Shown here piece after piece: positions 26,606 to 34,977 of a DNA stretch of 64,000 nt. The DNA is taken from positions 186,001-250,000 of the forward strand of contig NZ_JADEYH010000003.1 in assembly GCF_017114865.1 (NCBI RefSeq). Direction: 5' to 3'. A program made the position numbers and the translations under genes. This DNA comes from Streptomyces verrucosisporus (GTDB lineage: Bacteria > Actinomycetota > Actinomycetes > Streptomycetales > Streptomycetaceae). The notes beneath the pieces were generated by a model, which was not told where the DNA came from, ran no database searches, and was given only the letters and a program-made list of their open reading frames with translations. The stretch's first letter is position 1; every line of letters starts with the position of its first letter.

Positions 26606-27325
26606 TTGTACGAGGAGCGGGGGTCGCGGCGGGTGGCCGGCGCGGTGGTGTGGCGCCGGGAGGCCCCCGCGCGGCCGCAGCGGGCGCGGGTGCTGCCGGA
26701 CGGGTGCATGGACCTGATCCGGACGGCCGGCGGGCTGCTGGTGGCCGGGCCGGACACCAGGGCCCAGCTGGCCGACGACCTGCCGGGGACCGGCTATGTG
26801 GGGCTGCGCTTCCCGCCCGGCACCGGGCCGCGCGTTCTGGGCGTACCGGCGCACGAGCTGCGTGACGCGCGGGTGCCGCTGGAGGCGCTCTGGCCGGAGC
26901 GCGAGGCGCGGGAGCTGGCCGAGCGGATGGCCGAGCGGACGGCGGTGGCCCGGAGCGGGGCCGAGGTGCTGGAGGAGGCGGCGGCGGTACGGCTGCGACG
27001 GGCGCCGGACGACCCGTTGACGGCTGCGGTGGCCGCCGGGCTGCGCGGTGGCGTGAGCGTCGCCGAGGTGGCGCGCGGAGTGGGACTGAGCGAGCGGCAG
27101 CTCCACCGCCGCTCGCTGGCGGCCTTCGGCTACGGGCCCAAGACCCTGGCCCGGGTGCTGCGGTTCCGGCGGGCTCTGCGCCTGGCCCGCGGCGGCGTGC
27201 CGCCGGCGTCGGCCGCGGCCGGTGCCGGGTACGCGGACCAGGCGCATCTGTCGCGCGAGGTCAGGGCGCTGGCCGGGGTTCAGCTCTCGGTGCTGCTGTC
27301 GGAGGGCCGGTCGCCGGAGGACTGA
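26606..27325 (+). CDS. AraC-type helix-turn-helix regulator with DUF6597-like N-domain
   Basis: The 239-residue protein has an N-terminal sensor-like region (VLPDGCMDLI, GYVGLRFPPG, VPAHELRD) of the DUF6597 type and a C-terminal AraC DNA-binding domain (VAEVARGVGLSERQLHRR, then AGYADQAHLSREVRAL). The TTG at 26606 was chosen because GGGAGG lies about 9 bases upstream; no ATG or GTG is well placed. Its 3' end overlaps the convergent VOC gene by 46 bases, a pairing often seen for this regulator type, so it probably controls that gene. Confidence 0.75.
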   Translation: MYEERGSRRVAGAVVWRREAPARPQRARVLPDGCMDLIRTAGGLLVAGPDTRAQLADDLPGTGYVGLRFPPGTGPRVLGVPAHELRDARVPLEALWPEREARELAERMAERTAVARSGAEVLEEAAAVRLRRAPDDPLTAAVAAGLRGGVSVAEVARGVGLSERQLHRRSLAAFGYGPKTLARVLRFRRALRLARGGVPPASAAAGAGYADQAHLSREVRALAGVQLSVLLSEGRSPED

Positions 27326-27762
27326 CCGCCGGAGGACTGACCGCTGGAGGGCTGAGAGCCGGGCGCGCCGTCCGGCAGCGGGGCGAAGAGGGCGACCGCG
27401 TTGCCGTCGGGGTCGAGGACGATGGCGTACCGCTGGCCCCAGAAGGCGTCCCAGGGGGCCTTGTGCCCGGTGTGCCCGGCGCGCTCCAGTCCGGTGTACT
27501 GCCGGTCGACGTCGGCCGGATCGTCGCAGGCGAAGGCGAGCTCGACGCGGCCGCCGCCGCTCGGCGGGGTCCAGGAGGGGTCGAAGGAGCGGATGGTCTC
27601 GACGGTGTCCCAGGCGATGCGCAGCCCGCCGGGCAGCGGGGCCTCCACATGGGGCTGCTCTTCGGCGCCGGCGGGGATGTCGAGGCCGAGGCGGCGGTAG
27701 AACGCGAGCGAGGCGGCCATGTCGGAGGTGACCAGGCCGACGAGATCGATACGGGGTGCCAT
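27280..27762 (-). CDS. VOC family protein (glyoxalase/bleomycin-resistance fold)
   Basis: The 160-residue protein starts MAPRIDLVGLVTSDMAASL and has two beta-alpha-beta-beta-beta units typical of the VOC fold, with FWGQRYAIVLDPDGNAVALF as the second metal/ligand motif region. The substrate is unknown. The last 25 residues are Ser/Gly/Gln-rich short repeats (QSSGGQSSGD) that overlap the end of the convergent AraC gene, so the tail may have arisen by loss of an earlier stop. Confidence 0.8.
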   Translation of the reverse strand: MAPRIDLVGLVTSDMAASLAFYRRLGLDIPAGAEEQPHVEAPLPGGLRIAWDTVETIRSFDPSWTPPSGGGRVELAFACDDPADVDRQYTGLERAGHTGHKAPWDAFWGQRYAIVLDPDGNAVALFAPLPDGAPGSQPSSGQSSGGQSSGDRPSDSSTES

Positions 27763-27902
27763 ACGGCCATGCTGGGGCGTCGCCGGGCCGGAGGTCTTGA
27801 AGGAATCGGACGTGTCCGGCGAACGGCCCGGCAGGCGGTCCGGTGCGGGCGGAAACGGGCCTATGCCGCCGCACGGGGCGGCAGCGGCACAGGGTGCCGG
27901 TC

Positions 27903-28079
27903 ATGAGCGACTTCGGCATACGCCCCGCGACGGCGGACGATCTGCGGGCCATCGTGGACATGCTCGCCGACGACCCGCTGGGCGCCCGCCGCGAGTCCCC
28001 CGGCGACCTCGCCCCCTACCGGGAGGCCTTCGCGGAGATCGCCTCCGACCCCCACCAGCACCTGGTCGTTGTCCGATGA
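27903..28079 (+). pseudogene. Truncated GNAT acetyltransferase (N-terminal third)
   Basis: The 58-codon frame begins MSDFGIRPATADDLRAIVDM and continues DDPLGARRESPGD to QHLVVVR then stop. This is the first part of a GNAT acetyltransferase, which is normally 150-160 residues. The acetyl-CoA-binding core is missing. The break at about 28072 coincides with the broken 3' end of the minus-strand gene at 28072-28575. Confidence 0.75.
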
Positions 28080-28575
28080 GCCGGCCCGCGGTCTGCGTGC
28101 TGATGCGAGTGATGCGCTCGTCCAGGGCGTCGAGGTCGATGTGGAGAAGGTTATCCACAGGCCGGGGGCGGGTGTTCCGTTCGGCGTCCAGCAGGTAGGC
28201 ACGCACTTGACGTGCGACGACGCTGTCGCGCAGCAGCATCGCGACGTTCAGGACGGTGCGCCGGGAGAAGACCGCGACGGAGCGGGTGCGCGGCGGCAGT
28301 CCACAGGGTTGCTTGAAGCAACTCAGTTCCGGCCCTGTCAGAACGCGGTAGCCGTTGGCCTCCAGTTCGTCGCGGTGATCGTGGACGACGGCGCGGATGA
28401 CGGTCTCCCCCACCTCGAAGTAGGCGGCCACCATCCGCGTCGTGACATGCGTCCCGTCCGGCAGGACGGAGAGGGCCTTCACCTTGTCCAGCGCGCCCGT
28501 GTGTTCGGCCACGCTCTCGCGCAGTGTCCTCGATTCCAGCAGGACTTCCTCGTTCACCGTCACCGTCTCCTCCAT
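28072..28575 (-). pseudogene. Truncated phage-type regulator-like gene
   Basis: From ATG 28575 the minus strand encodes MEETVTVNEEVLLESRTL, then LPDGTHVTTRMVAAYFEVGE, RRTVLNVAMLLRDS and VARQVRAYLLDAE. This pattern recalls a widespread family of bacterial/phage regulator-like proteins; I cannot name the function. Coding character stops near 28072. The open frame continues to 27901 only as the antisense of the GNAT remnant, so the natural C-terminus has been lost. An isolated TTATCCACA at 28151-28159 falls inside it. Confidence 0.6.
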
Positions 28576-28824
28576 CCGGGCGTCACCCCGATGGCGCAGC
28601 CCCTCACCGGGAGAACGAGGTGATACATGTGAAGACACGATCGAATGGCATTAAAACGTGCGGAATTCCGCGCCGGTGCGGGCGGCTTGGAACAGGCCTC
28701 CTCCAAGGAGTTCTGTCCCGGCCCGCCGACGGGAGTCGTCCACACCCCCGGCGCCCCCGTCACCAAGGGGCCGGCGCGGTGGAAAACGCTGGCCCCGGCC
28801 GACGCGGCCGGGGAGAGTGTGCGG

Positions 28825-30255
28825 ATGAGCGATTCCAGCGGAGACATGGACGGCGAGCTGCTGCCGGAGACCCGCCGCGCACTCCTCCACAGGCTGGCCG
28901 TCGCCCAGGCCGAGGGCCGGGTGCCGTCGGCGGTCGGGGCCGTGGTGCGAGACGGGCGGACGGTGTGGACGGGGGTGCGCGGCGGTGCGGTCGGCCTGCC
29001 CGGCGCGGCGGGGGAGACGGAGGGCGAGCCGACCGCGGACACCCGGTACCGGATCGGCTCGATCACCAAGACGTTCGTCGCGGTGCTGGTGATGCGGCTG
29101 TGCGACGAGGGGCTGCTGGACCTGTCCGACCCGCTCGGTGAGTATCTGGAGGTGCCCGCCGAGGCCGGGGAGGAGGTCGCCCGGGCGACGGTCGCCCAGT
29201 TGCTGTCCCACTCGGCCGGGCTGGCCGCCGAACCGCGCGGCCCCTGGTGGGAGCGGACGCCCGGCGAACTGCGCCCCGGGCCGGCCGACCTGTTCGGCGA
29301 GCGGCCCGTGCGGCATCCGGCCGGCCGGCGGCACCACTACTCCAACCTCGGTTACGCGCTGCTGGGCTCCCTGGTGGAGCGGCTGCGCGGCGCGCCCTGG
29401 TACGACGTGCTGCGCGAGGAGGTGCTCGGCCCGCTGGGCATGGACCGTACGACGCCGCTGCCGCGGGAGCCGTACGCCCGGGGGTGGGCCGTGCACCCGT
29501 GGGCGGACGCGGTACTGCCCGAGCCGCTCGCGGACACCGGGTTGATGGCGCCGGCCGGGCAGCTGTGGTCCACGGCCGGGGACCTGTGCCGCTTCGCGGC
29601 GTTCCTGGCGGCAGGCGACGAGAGGGTGCTGGGCGCGGAGAGCCTGGAGCGGATGCGGACACCGGCGGTGGCGCCGGAGGCGGAGTCCTGGGACCAGGCG
29701 TACGGGCTGGGGATGCAGCTGGTGCGCTCCGGCGGAAGGTTGCTGGCCGGACACACCGGTTCCATGCCGGGTTTCCTCGCGGCGGTGTGGACCGCTCCCG
29801 GGGAGCGGCTGGCGAGTGTGGCGCTGGTCAACGCGACCTCGGGGCTGCCGGTGGGCGGTCTGGCGGCCGATCTGCTGGGGATCGTCGCCGAGCGCGAGCC
29901 GTCCTTCCCCGAGCCGTGGCGTCCGCGCTCGCAGACCGGTCCGGAGCTGCCGGCGCTGACGGGTCCGTGGTACTGGGGGCCGTCGGTGTTCGCGCTGCGG
30001 GTGCGCGAGGGGCGGGCGCTGGAGCTGGTCCCGGTCGGCGGCGCGGGGCGGGCCTCGCGCTTCCGGCCGGAGGCGGACGGCACCTGGACGGGGCTGGACG
30101 GCTACTACGCGGGTGAGACGCTGCGGGTGGTGCGCGGGGCGGGCGGGGAGGTGAGCCATCTGGATCTGGGCACGTTCGTCCTCACCCGGACCCCCTACGA
30201 TCCGGAGGCCCCCGTTCCGGGTGGTGTGGACCCGCAGGGGTGGCGCGCGGAGTGA
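28825..30255 (+). CDS. Serine hydrolase of the beta-lactamase/DD-peptidase fold
   Basis: The 476-residue protein has the class C beta-lactamase-like motifs: SxxK as GSITKTF, YxN as YSNLGYALLG, and HTG near the end of the catalytic domain (GHTGSMPGF). A C-terminal beta-rich domain of about 110 residues (WYWGPSVFALRVREG) follows. No signal peptide is obvious, so it is likely cytoplasmic, perhaps an esterase or peptidase. The ATG at 28825 has GGGAG about 9 bases upstream. Confidence 0.85.
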   Translation: MSDSSGDMDGELLPETRRALLHRLAVAQAEGRVPSAVGAVVRDGRTVWTGVRGGAVGLPGAAGETEGEPTADTRYRIGSITKTFVAVLVMRLCDEGLLDLSDPLGEYLEVPAEAGEEVARATVAQLLSHSAGLAAEPRGPWWERTPGELRPGPADLFGERPVRHPAGRRHHYSNLGYALLGSLVERLRGAPWYDVLREEVLGPLGMDRTTPLPREPYARGWAVHPWADAVLPEPLADTGLMAPAGQLWSTAGDLCRFAAFLAAGDERVLGAESLERMRTPAVAPEAESWDQAYGLGMQLVRSGGRLLAGHTGSMPGFLAAVWTAPGERLASVALVNATSGLPVGGLAADLLGIVAEREPSFPEPWRPRSQTGPELPALTGPWYWGPSVFALRVREGRALELVPVGGAGRASRFRPEADGTWTGLDGYYAGETLRVVRGAGGEVSHLDLGTFVLTRTPYDPEAPVPGGVDPQGWRAE

Positions 30256-30261
30256 ACTCCG

Positions 30262-30297
30262 CGCCCCGGTCCGGGTGCCCGGGCCCGGGTCGGGGCG
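30262..30297. terminator. Imperfect hairpin between convergent serine hydrolase and GNAT genes
   Basis: A 14-base arm at 30262-30275 pairs with 30284-30297 with two mismatches. It fills the 42-base gap between the two convergent stop codons, so it is a likely bidirectional terminator. Confidence 0.5.
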
Positions 30298-31212
30298 TCA
30301 GCCCAGTGCCACCGAGTAGGGGGCGAACCGCAGGCCGGGGTCGCCGGGGACGTCAGATGCCCCGTGCACCATCACGGTGGTGGTGAAGTCCCCGTCCAGG
30401 CCGCCCGAGCGCAGCCAGTCCACCAGCCCCCGGTGGTGGAGGCCGGCGTCGTAGCGGACCGGGCCGCCGGTGCGGGAGGCGAGTTCGGTGATCAGGGCTC
30501 GGGCGGTGGTCTCGTCCTCCGCGACGACCGGGCCGATCACGGTGGTGCCCTCGTTCGGCCAGGCGGCCGCGAAGCCGGCGATCCCGCCGGGGCCGGCCCG
30601 GGAGACGGCGACGGCGAAGTGGTCGGCGAAGGACGGCAGCCGGGCGATCAGATGGGCGCGGTCGGCGCCGAACGCCCTTGCGTCCAGGGCGAGTACGGCG
30701 GGCAGGTCGGCGGCGACGGCGTCGCGCACGGGGACGGGCGGGCCCGGGGAGCGGGCGGGAGCGAGGCGGCCGGTGAGCATGACGGTGGTGCCGACGGCGG
30801 TGAAGCCGAGCTCCTCGTAGAGGGGGCGGCCGTTGGAGGTGGCGGTCAGGAAGACGACGGCGTCCCCGGATTCCTCCAGCGCGTACCGCATCAGATGGCG
30901 GCCCAGGCCCCGGCGGGCGTGGCGCTCGGCGACCAGCACCATGCCGACGCAGGTGTGGGCCCGGGAGCCCGGGGAGCCGGGCCGCGGTCCGTAGGAGGTG
31001 AGGACGTAGGCGCCGATCAGGCCGCCGCGAGGGTCGTCCCCGGGCGCGTCGATGCCGTAGCCCTGCCCCGCGGTGAGCAGCAGCCGCCATTTGTGCTTCT
31101 CGCGCGTCCAGCCGCGGTCGGCGGCGAGGTCGAGACAGGCGGGCAGATCGGCGAGGGCGAGGCGGCGGACGGGCGGAAGCGGAACCGGGGGCCGGATGTG
31201 GGTGGACGTCAC
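30298..31212 (-). CDS. Double-domain GNAT N-acetyltransferase
   Basis: The 304-residue protein has a first GNAT domain with the acetyl-CoA loop region (GMVLVAERHARRGLGRHLM) and the typical NGRPLYEELGF strand near residue 130. A second, more diverged GNAT-like half follows (DLPAVLALDARAFGADRAHL, GIAGFAAAWPN). Substrate unknown. It starts at a GTG with a weak ribosome binding site and is convergent with the serine hydrolase. Confidence 0.85.
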   Translation of the reverse strand: MTSTHIRPPVPLPPVRRLALADLPACLDLAADRGWTREKHKWRLLLTAGQGYGIDAPGDDPRGGLIGAYVLTSYGPRPGSPGSRAHTCVGMVLVAERHARRGLGRHLMRYALEESGDAVVFLTATSNGRPLYEELGFTAVGTTVMLTGRLAPARSPGPPVPVRDAVAADLPAVLALDARAFGADRAHLIARLPSFADHFAVAVSRAGPGGIAGFAAAWPNEGTTVIGPVVAEDETTARALITELASRTGGPVRYDAGLHHRGLVDWLRSGGLDGDFTTTVMVHGASDVPGDPGLRFAPYSVALG

Positions 31213-31846
31213 GGGTGCTCAGCCTGGCCGACGGACGGAGGGGCGGCCACCGGTTTACGCGTCTCCCCCCCCCGTCGCGTCCCCGGCCGCGCCCCGGCCG
31301 TGGACGCGGGGAATACCCCGGAACTGTCCGGGTATACGTTTTCGCCGCTTTTCCGGGTGCGTCCGGCCGGAATCCGCAAGCCGGTTGGAAAGGGAGCGGG
31401 CAGCTCTGGAAAACTGCGCGCAGAACGGCCCCCGATGCTTTCTGTGACCGTGTCCGGAAAAGTGAAGATAACGTATGGAGAGTGTGCCGGATCCGGGGTG
31501 GCGGATCCTGTGGGGAGAGGGCTCCGGTCGCGCCTTCCGCGCCGCGACCGACAGTTGTGGCAGGGTGATCGCCGCTGGTGGGCGTGGTGGGGGAGTCTCT
31601 TCCGGCAGGTCTGTGCGGGGGGACCGCGCCAGGAGCGGGCGCAGCGCAATTCGACGGGATGACGGAGCCCGCGGAATTCGGTGGAAGCCCTGCCGGGGCT
31701 TGTGTATCGATCGCGCACCGGTATGGTCGAGACCGCGTATCACCGCTCACACATATCCGCGGCCGATGAAACGGGGGCCCTGCCCAGGTGGTTTTCGCTC
31801 TGTAAGTGACCGAACCGATCGGAAGATGTACGAGGCGAGACAGACC
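31213..31846. other. Divergent 634-base noncoding region before the globin gene
   Basis: No frame here has credible coding character. The stretch 31310-31480 has shorter A/T runs than the surroundings. A candidate SigB-group promoter is listed separately at 31311-31334. A small RNA or long leader cannot be excluded. Confidence 0.45.
31311..31334 (+). promoter_or_regulatory. Candidate SigB-group promoter
   Basis: GAAT (31311-31314), 14 bases, then GGGTAT (31329-31334) fits the GNNT-N14-16-GGGTAY pattern of Streptomyces SigB-like stress promoters. It is about 510 bases before the globin gene. The same bases form an imperfect inverted repeat (ATACCCCGG/CCGGGTAT), so a protein-binding site is an alternative. 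Confidence 0.3.
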
Positions 31847-33202
31847 ATGGCCACTACGTCGGCGGGCAACGGAACTCCCCAGCGCGCGGCCGGTGGACCG
31901 CCCACCGTCGGTGGAGGTGGTGGAGGCGGTGACCGGGGCTGGTTCGCTCCGAAGCACGGAGAGGAGCGCACGGCACCGCCGTCCCGCCCCGCACCCGGCC
32001 CCGCACCGGGGCCCGCGCCCTCCGCGTCCGGCCCGGTCCCGGAGTTCACCGTCAACCCCGGCTACGGACGGTTCGAACCCTCCCGCGACGCGGAGCTGAT
32101 ACGCCGCGTCCTGGACGAGGTGGAGCCGGTATCGCAAGCTCTCACCTCGTACTTCTACGCCCTGCTGTTCACCCGGAACCCGGGGGTGCGCGCGCTGTTC
32201 CCCGCCGCCATGGACGCCCAGCGCGACCGGCTGTTCAAGGCGCTGCTCACCGCCGCCGGACTGATCGACGAGCGCCGCGCGCTGGTGGAGTACCTCTCCC
32301 ATCTCGGCCGCGGCCACCGCAAGTACGGCACCGAACCCGGGCACTACCCCGCCGTCGGCGAGTGCCTGATCGACGCGCTGGCCCGCTACGCCCCGCGCAC
32401 CTGGGGCCAGGAGGCGGAGGCCGCCTGGGTGCGCGCCTACACCGCCATCTCCCAGATCATGATCGACGCCGCGGCCGAGGACGCGCGCAGGGCGCCGGCG
32501 CTGTGGCACGCCGAGGTGGTCGCGCACGAGATGCGCACTTCCGACATCGCCGTCGTCACCGTCCGGCCCGACCAGCCCTATCCGTTCCTGGCCGGCCAGT
32601 ACGCCAGTGTCGAGACGCCCTGGTGGCCGAAGGTGTGGCGGCAGTACTCCCTGGCCTGCGCCCCGCGCTCGGACGGGCTGCTGGTCTTCCACGTCAAGGC
32701 GGTGCCCGCGGGCTGGGTCTCGCGCGCGCTCGTCCACCGGGCCCGCCCCGGCGACGTGCTGCGGCTGGGCGGGCCGGCCGGTTCGATGACGGTGGACCAC
32801 TCCTGCGGCAACGGCCTGCTCTGCCTGGGCGGCAGTACGGGCATCGCGCCCATCAAGGCGCTGGTCGAGGATGTCGCCGGGCACGGCCGCGCCCGCCCGG
32901 TGGAGGTGTTCTACGGCGCCCGCAGCGATCTGGACCTGTACGACCTGGACACCCTGCGCGAGATGGAGCGGAGGCTGTCGTGGCTGTCGGTACGCCCGGT
33001 GGTCGAGGGGCCGTCGGGCGAGATCACCGGCCGGCTTCCGGACGCGGTGCGGCAGGGCGGGCCGTGGCACGCCTTCGACGGCTACCTGTCCGGTCCGCCG
33101 GGGATGATCCGCAGCGGTCTGGACGCACTCGTGAGGGTGGGGATCCCCTCCGACCGGATACGGCACGACTCCCTCGGCGGGCTGGTCGCCCTGCGGAGTT
33201 GA
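31847..33202 (+). CDS. Globin domain protein fused to an FAD/NAD reductase (flavohemoprotein-like)
   Basis: The 451-residue protein has a Gly/Pro-rich N-terminus, a globin domain at about residues 70-205 (SYFYALLFTRNPGVRALFP, proximal-His region GRGHRKYGTEPGHY), and a ferredoxin-reductase-like domain with the FAD motif RQYSLA and the nucleotide motif GGSTGIAPIKALVED. Flavohemoproteins oxidise nitric oxide to nitrate or reduce heme-bound oxygen; the specific activity here is not shown. The ATG at 31847 has GAGGCGAG about 8 bases upstream; an ATG at 31826 is an alternative. The PPOx-like gene follows 88 bases downstream. Confidence 0.88.
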   Translation: MATTSAGNGTPQRAAGGPPTVGGGGGGGDRGWFAPKHGEERTAPPSRPAPGPAPGPAPSASGPVPEFTVNPGYGRFEPSRDAELIRRVLDEVEPVSQALTSYFYALLFTRNPGVRALFPAAMDAQRDRLFKALLTAAGLIDERRALVEYLSHLGRGHRKYGTEPGHYPAVGECLIDALARYAPRTWGQEAEAAWVRAYTAISQIMIDAAAEDARRAPALWHAEVVAHEMRTSDIAVVTVRPDQPYPFLAGQYASVETPWWPKVWRQYSLACAPRSDGLLVFHVKAVPAGWVSRALVHRARPGDVLRLGGPAGSMTVDHSCGNGLLCLGGSTGIAPIKALVEDVAGHGRARPVEVFYGARSDLDLYDLDTLREMERRLSWLSVRPVVEGPSGEITGRLPDAVRQGGPWHAFDGYLSGPPGMIRSGLDALVRVGIPSDRIRHDSLGGLVALRS

Positions 33203-33290
33203 GACCTGCGGGGCCCGCGGCTTCCCGCGAGGGCCGGGAGCGGCGGACGGACGAAGCGGACGCGACAGCGAGACAGGACGGAACCACCAC

Positions 33291-34373
33291 GTGAACCACG
33301 ACGTGGACGCGACGGAAGCGGTCGACGCCACCATGACGCTCAGGACGGTGCGCCCGGCACGCACGGTGTCCGTACCGGACGGTACGAGGCCGGCACACAC
33401 GGCAGGTCCGGCAGGTCCGGCAGGTCCGGCAGGTCCGGCAGGCCCGGCATGGGCGGTGGACGAGCCGGAGGGCACGGCGCCGGCGGGCTTCGCCCCGGCA
33501 CCCGCCCCCTTCCCCGCGCCCTCCCCCGCCACAGCCCCGGACCCTGCTCCCGAGCCCGAGCCCGGCCCCGAGCCCGTACGCCCCGGCAGCGACGGCGAGC
33601 ACGCGATGCAGCAGCGCCTGGGCACGACCGAGCGCGCCGACCGCTTCTACGGCGAGCAGATGCTCGGCCACCTCAACGAGCGGATGCGGGAGTTCATCGG
33701 CCGGCAGGAGATGTTCTTCCTGGCCACCGCCGACCGGCACGGCGAGTGCGACAACTCCTTCCGCGCCGGTCCGCCCGGCTTCCTGCACGTGATCGACGAG
33801 CGGACCCTGGTCTACCCCGAGTACCGGGGCAACGGCGTGCACGCCAGTCTCGGCAACATCCAGGAGAACCCGCATCTGGGCATCCTGCTGGTCGACTTCC
33901 TCCAGGCCCGGATCGGCCTGCACGTAAACGGCCGCGCCGAGATCGTCGAGGACGCCGAGCTGCGTCCGGCCCACCCGGACCTGCCGTCCGACTCCGTGCC
34001 CGGCCGGCGGGCACTGGTGTGGGTGCGGGTGACGGTGGAGGAGGCCTACATCCACTGCGCCAAGCACATCCCGCATCTGCAGCGGGCGCCCAAGGGGACC
34101 CCGCGCGACTGGGGCACGGACGACCAGCGGCGCAAGGGCGGGGACTTCTTCGGGACGGTGCAGGAGGCGCGGCGTCGCGGCGGCCCGGCCGTACGTCCGC
34201 CGCGCGAGCGCGATGGCGCGGGCGGGCACGGCGGATCCGGCGGGCCGGGCGGTCATGTGCCTCCCTCCGACGATCCGGCGGCCTGGCGTGCCCACGCCGA
34301 GCAGTTGCTCGAAAAGGCCCGGCGGCGCCGGGCGGAGGGCGAACGTACGCCCTTCCGGGGCTGGTTCGGCTGA
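33291..34373 (+). CDS. Pyridoxamine 5'-phosphate oxidase-family flavin protein
   Basis: The 360-residue protein has a low-complexity first 105 residues, including AGP tripeptide repeats and a Pro/Glu/Ala run. It then has a PPOx-type FMN-binding split barrel (MFFLATADRHGECDNSFRAG, NPHLGILLVDFLQARIGLHV) and ends in a Gly-rich linker and a basic helix. Length and insert differ from true PdxH, so pyridoxal synthesis is not implied. It probably shares a transcript with the globin-reductase gene. The GTG at 33291 is the best-supported start, but a start nearer the folded domain is possible. Confidence 0.78.
   Translation: MNHDVDATEAVDATMTLRTVRPARTVSVPDGTRPAHTAGPAGPAGPAGPAGPAWAVDEPEGTAPAGFAPAPAPFPAPSPATAPDPAPEPEPGPEPVRPGSDGEHAMQQRLGTTERADRFYGEQMLGHLNERMREFIGRQEMFFLATADRHGECDNSFRAGPPGFLHVIDERTLVYPEYRGNGVHASLGNIQENPHLGILLVDFLQARIGLHVNGRAEIVEDAELRPAHPDLPSDSVPGRRALVWVRVTVEEAYIHCAKHIPHLQRAPKGTPRDWGTDDQRRKGGDFFGTVQEARRRGGPAVRPPRERDGAGGHGGSGGPGGHVPPSDDPAAWRAHAEQLLEKARRRRAEGERTPFRGWFG
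33401..33445 (+). repeat. Five 9-bp tandem repeats encoding AGP units
   Basis: Five in-frame copies of GGCAGGTCC (the last with one change) encode an Ala-Gly-Pro collagen-like stretch in the N-terminal region of the PPOx-family protein. Confidence 0.85.
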
Positions 34374-34422
34374 GCGGTCCCCGGCTTCCCCGGACCGGGG
34401 GCCGGGGTGGCTCCCCGGGGTG

Positions 34423-34977
34423 TCAGCCCAGGTCCGGGCCCAGCAGGGCGCGCACGCCCTCGACGTTGGCGTCGAGGTAGGCGCGCAGTGAGGGAGGCAC
34501 CACCTCGACCGAGGCGATGCCCGCGCGGGTGAAGGGGACGCGGACGGCCTCGTACTCGCCGCGCGGCTCCTCGACCTCCGGGCCGTGCCGGCGGGACAGG
34601 TCCATCGAGGCCAGCCGGCAGACGAAGAAGAACTGCACCTTCACCGCGCCTCCCGCGGCGCCCTCCGCCGCGTCCACCGCCTCCGCGGCCAGCGGCGCGA
34701 CGACCGCCGCGCCGCCCCCCGCGTCCTCGGCCGGGTCGTAGGGGACGGTGTCGACGAAGGCGGGGACCACGTCGGTCACCTTCGCCCCCAACTCCTCGTC
34801 CAGCTCGCGGTGGAGGGCGTCGACGACGGTGGCGTCCCCGGTCTCGACACCGCCGCCCGGAGTGATCCAGTACGGCTCGCGGCCGGGCTTGGTCCGCTTG
34901 ATCAGGATCATCTCGTCGTCATCGAGCAGGATGGCCCGGGCGGTGCGTTTGACCACGGGGCGCGCGTCGGCGGTCAT
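34423..34977 (-). CDS. Nudix hydrolase
   Basis: The 184-residue protein begins MTADARPVVKRTARAILLDDD and has a Nudix box (GGGVETGDATVVDALHREL, then DEELGA) with the core REL-x-EELG. The acidic residue after G-x5 is Asp, and one residue is inserted before RE compared with the canonical spacing. Such enzymes hydrolyse nucleoside diphosphate-linked compounds; the substrate is unknown. A region rich in Ala/Glu/Gly (about residues 85-115) is an insert. No ribosome binding site is seen before the ATG at 34977. Confidence 0.85.
   Translation of the reverse strand: MTADARPVVKRTARAILLDDDEMILIKRTKPGREPYWITPGGGVETGDATVVDALHRELDEELGAKVTDVVPAFVDTVPYDPAEDAGGGAAVVAPLAAEAVDAAEGAAGGAVKVQFFFVCRLASMDLSRRHGPEVEEPRGEYEAVRVPFTRAGIASVEVVPPSLRAYLDANVEGVRALLGPDLG

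Noticed and set aside
28151..28159. Isolated DnaA box TTATCCACA
   Set aside because: It lies in coding sequence for a VDNLLHI stretch and is alone; chance occurrence is likely.
28645..28824. N-terminal extension of the serine hydrolase
   Set aside because: The 60 extra residues have no fold and the ATG at 28825 has a ribosome binding site.
30353..33625. An open frame of about 1090 codons on the minus strand
   Set aside because: It overlaps a GNAT gene, a globin-reductase gene and noncoding DNA, and it shows no domain; it is a GC frame artefact.
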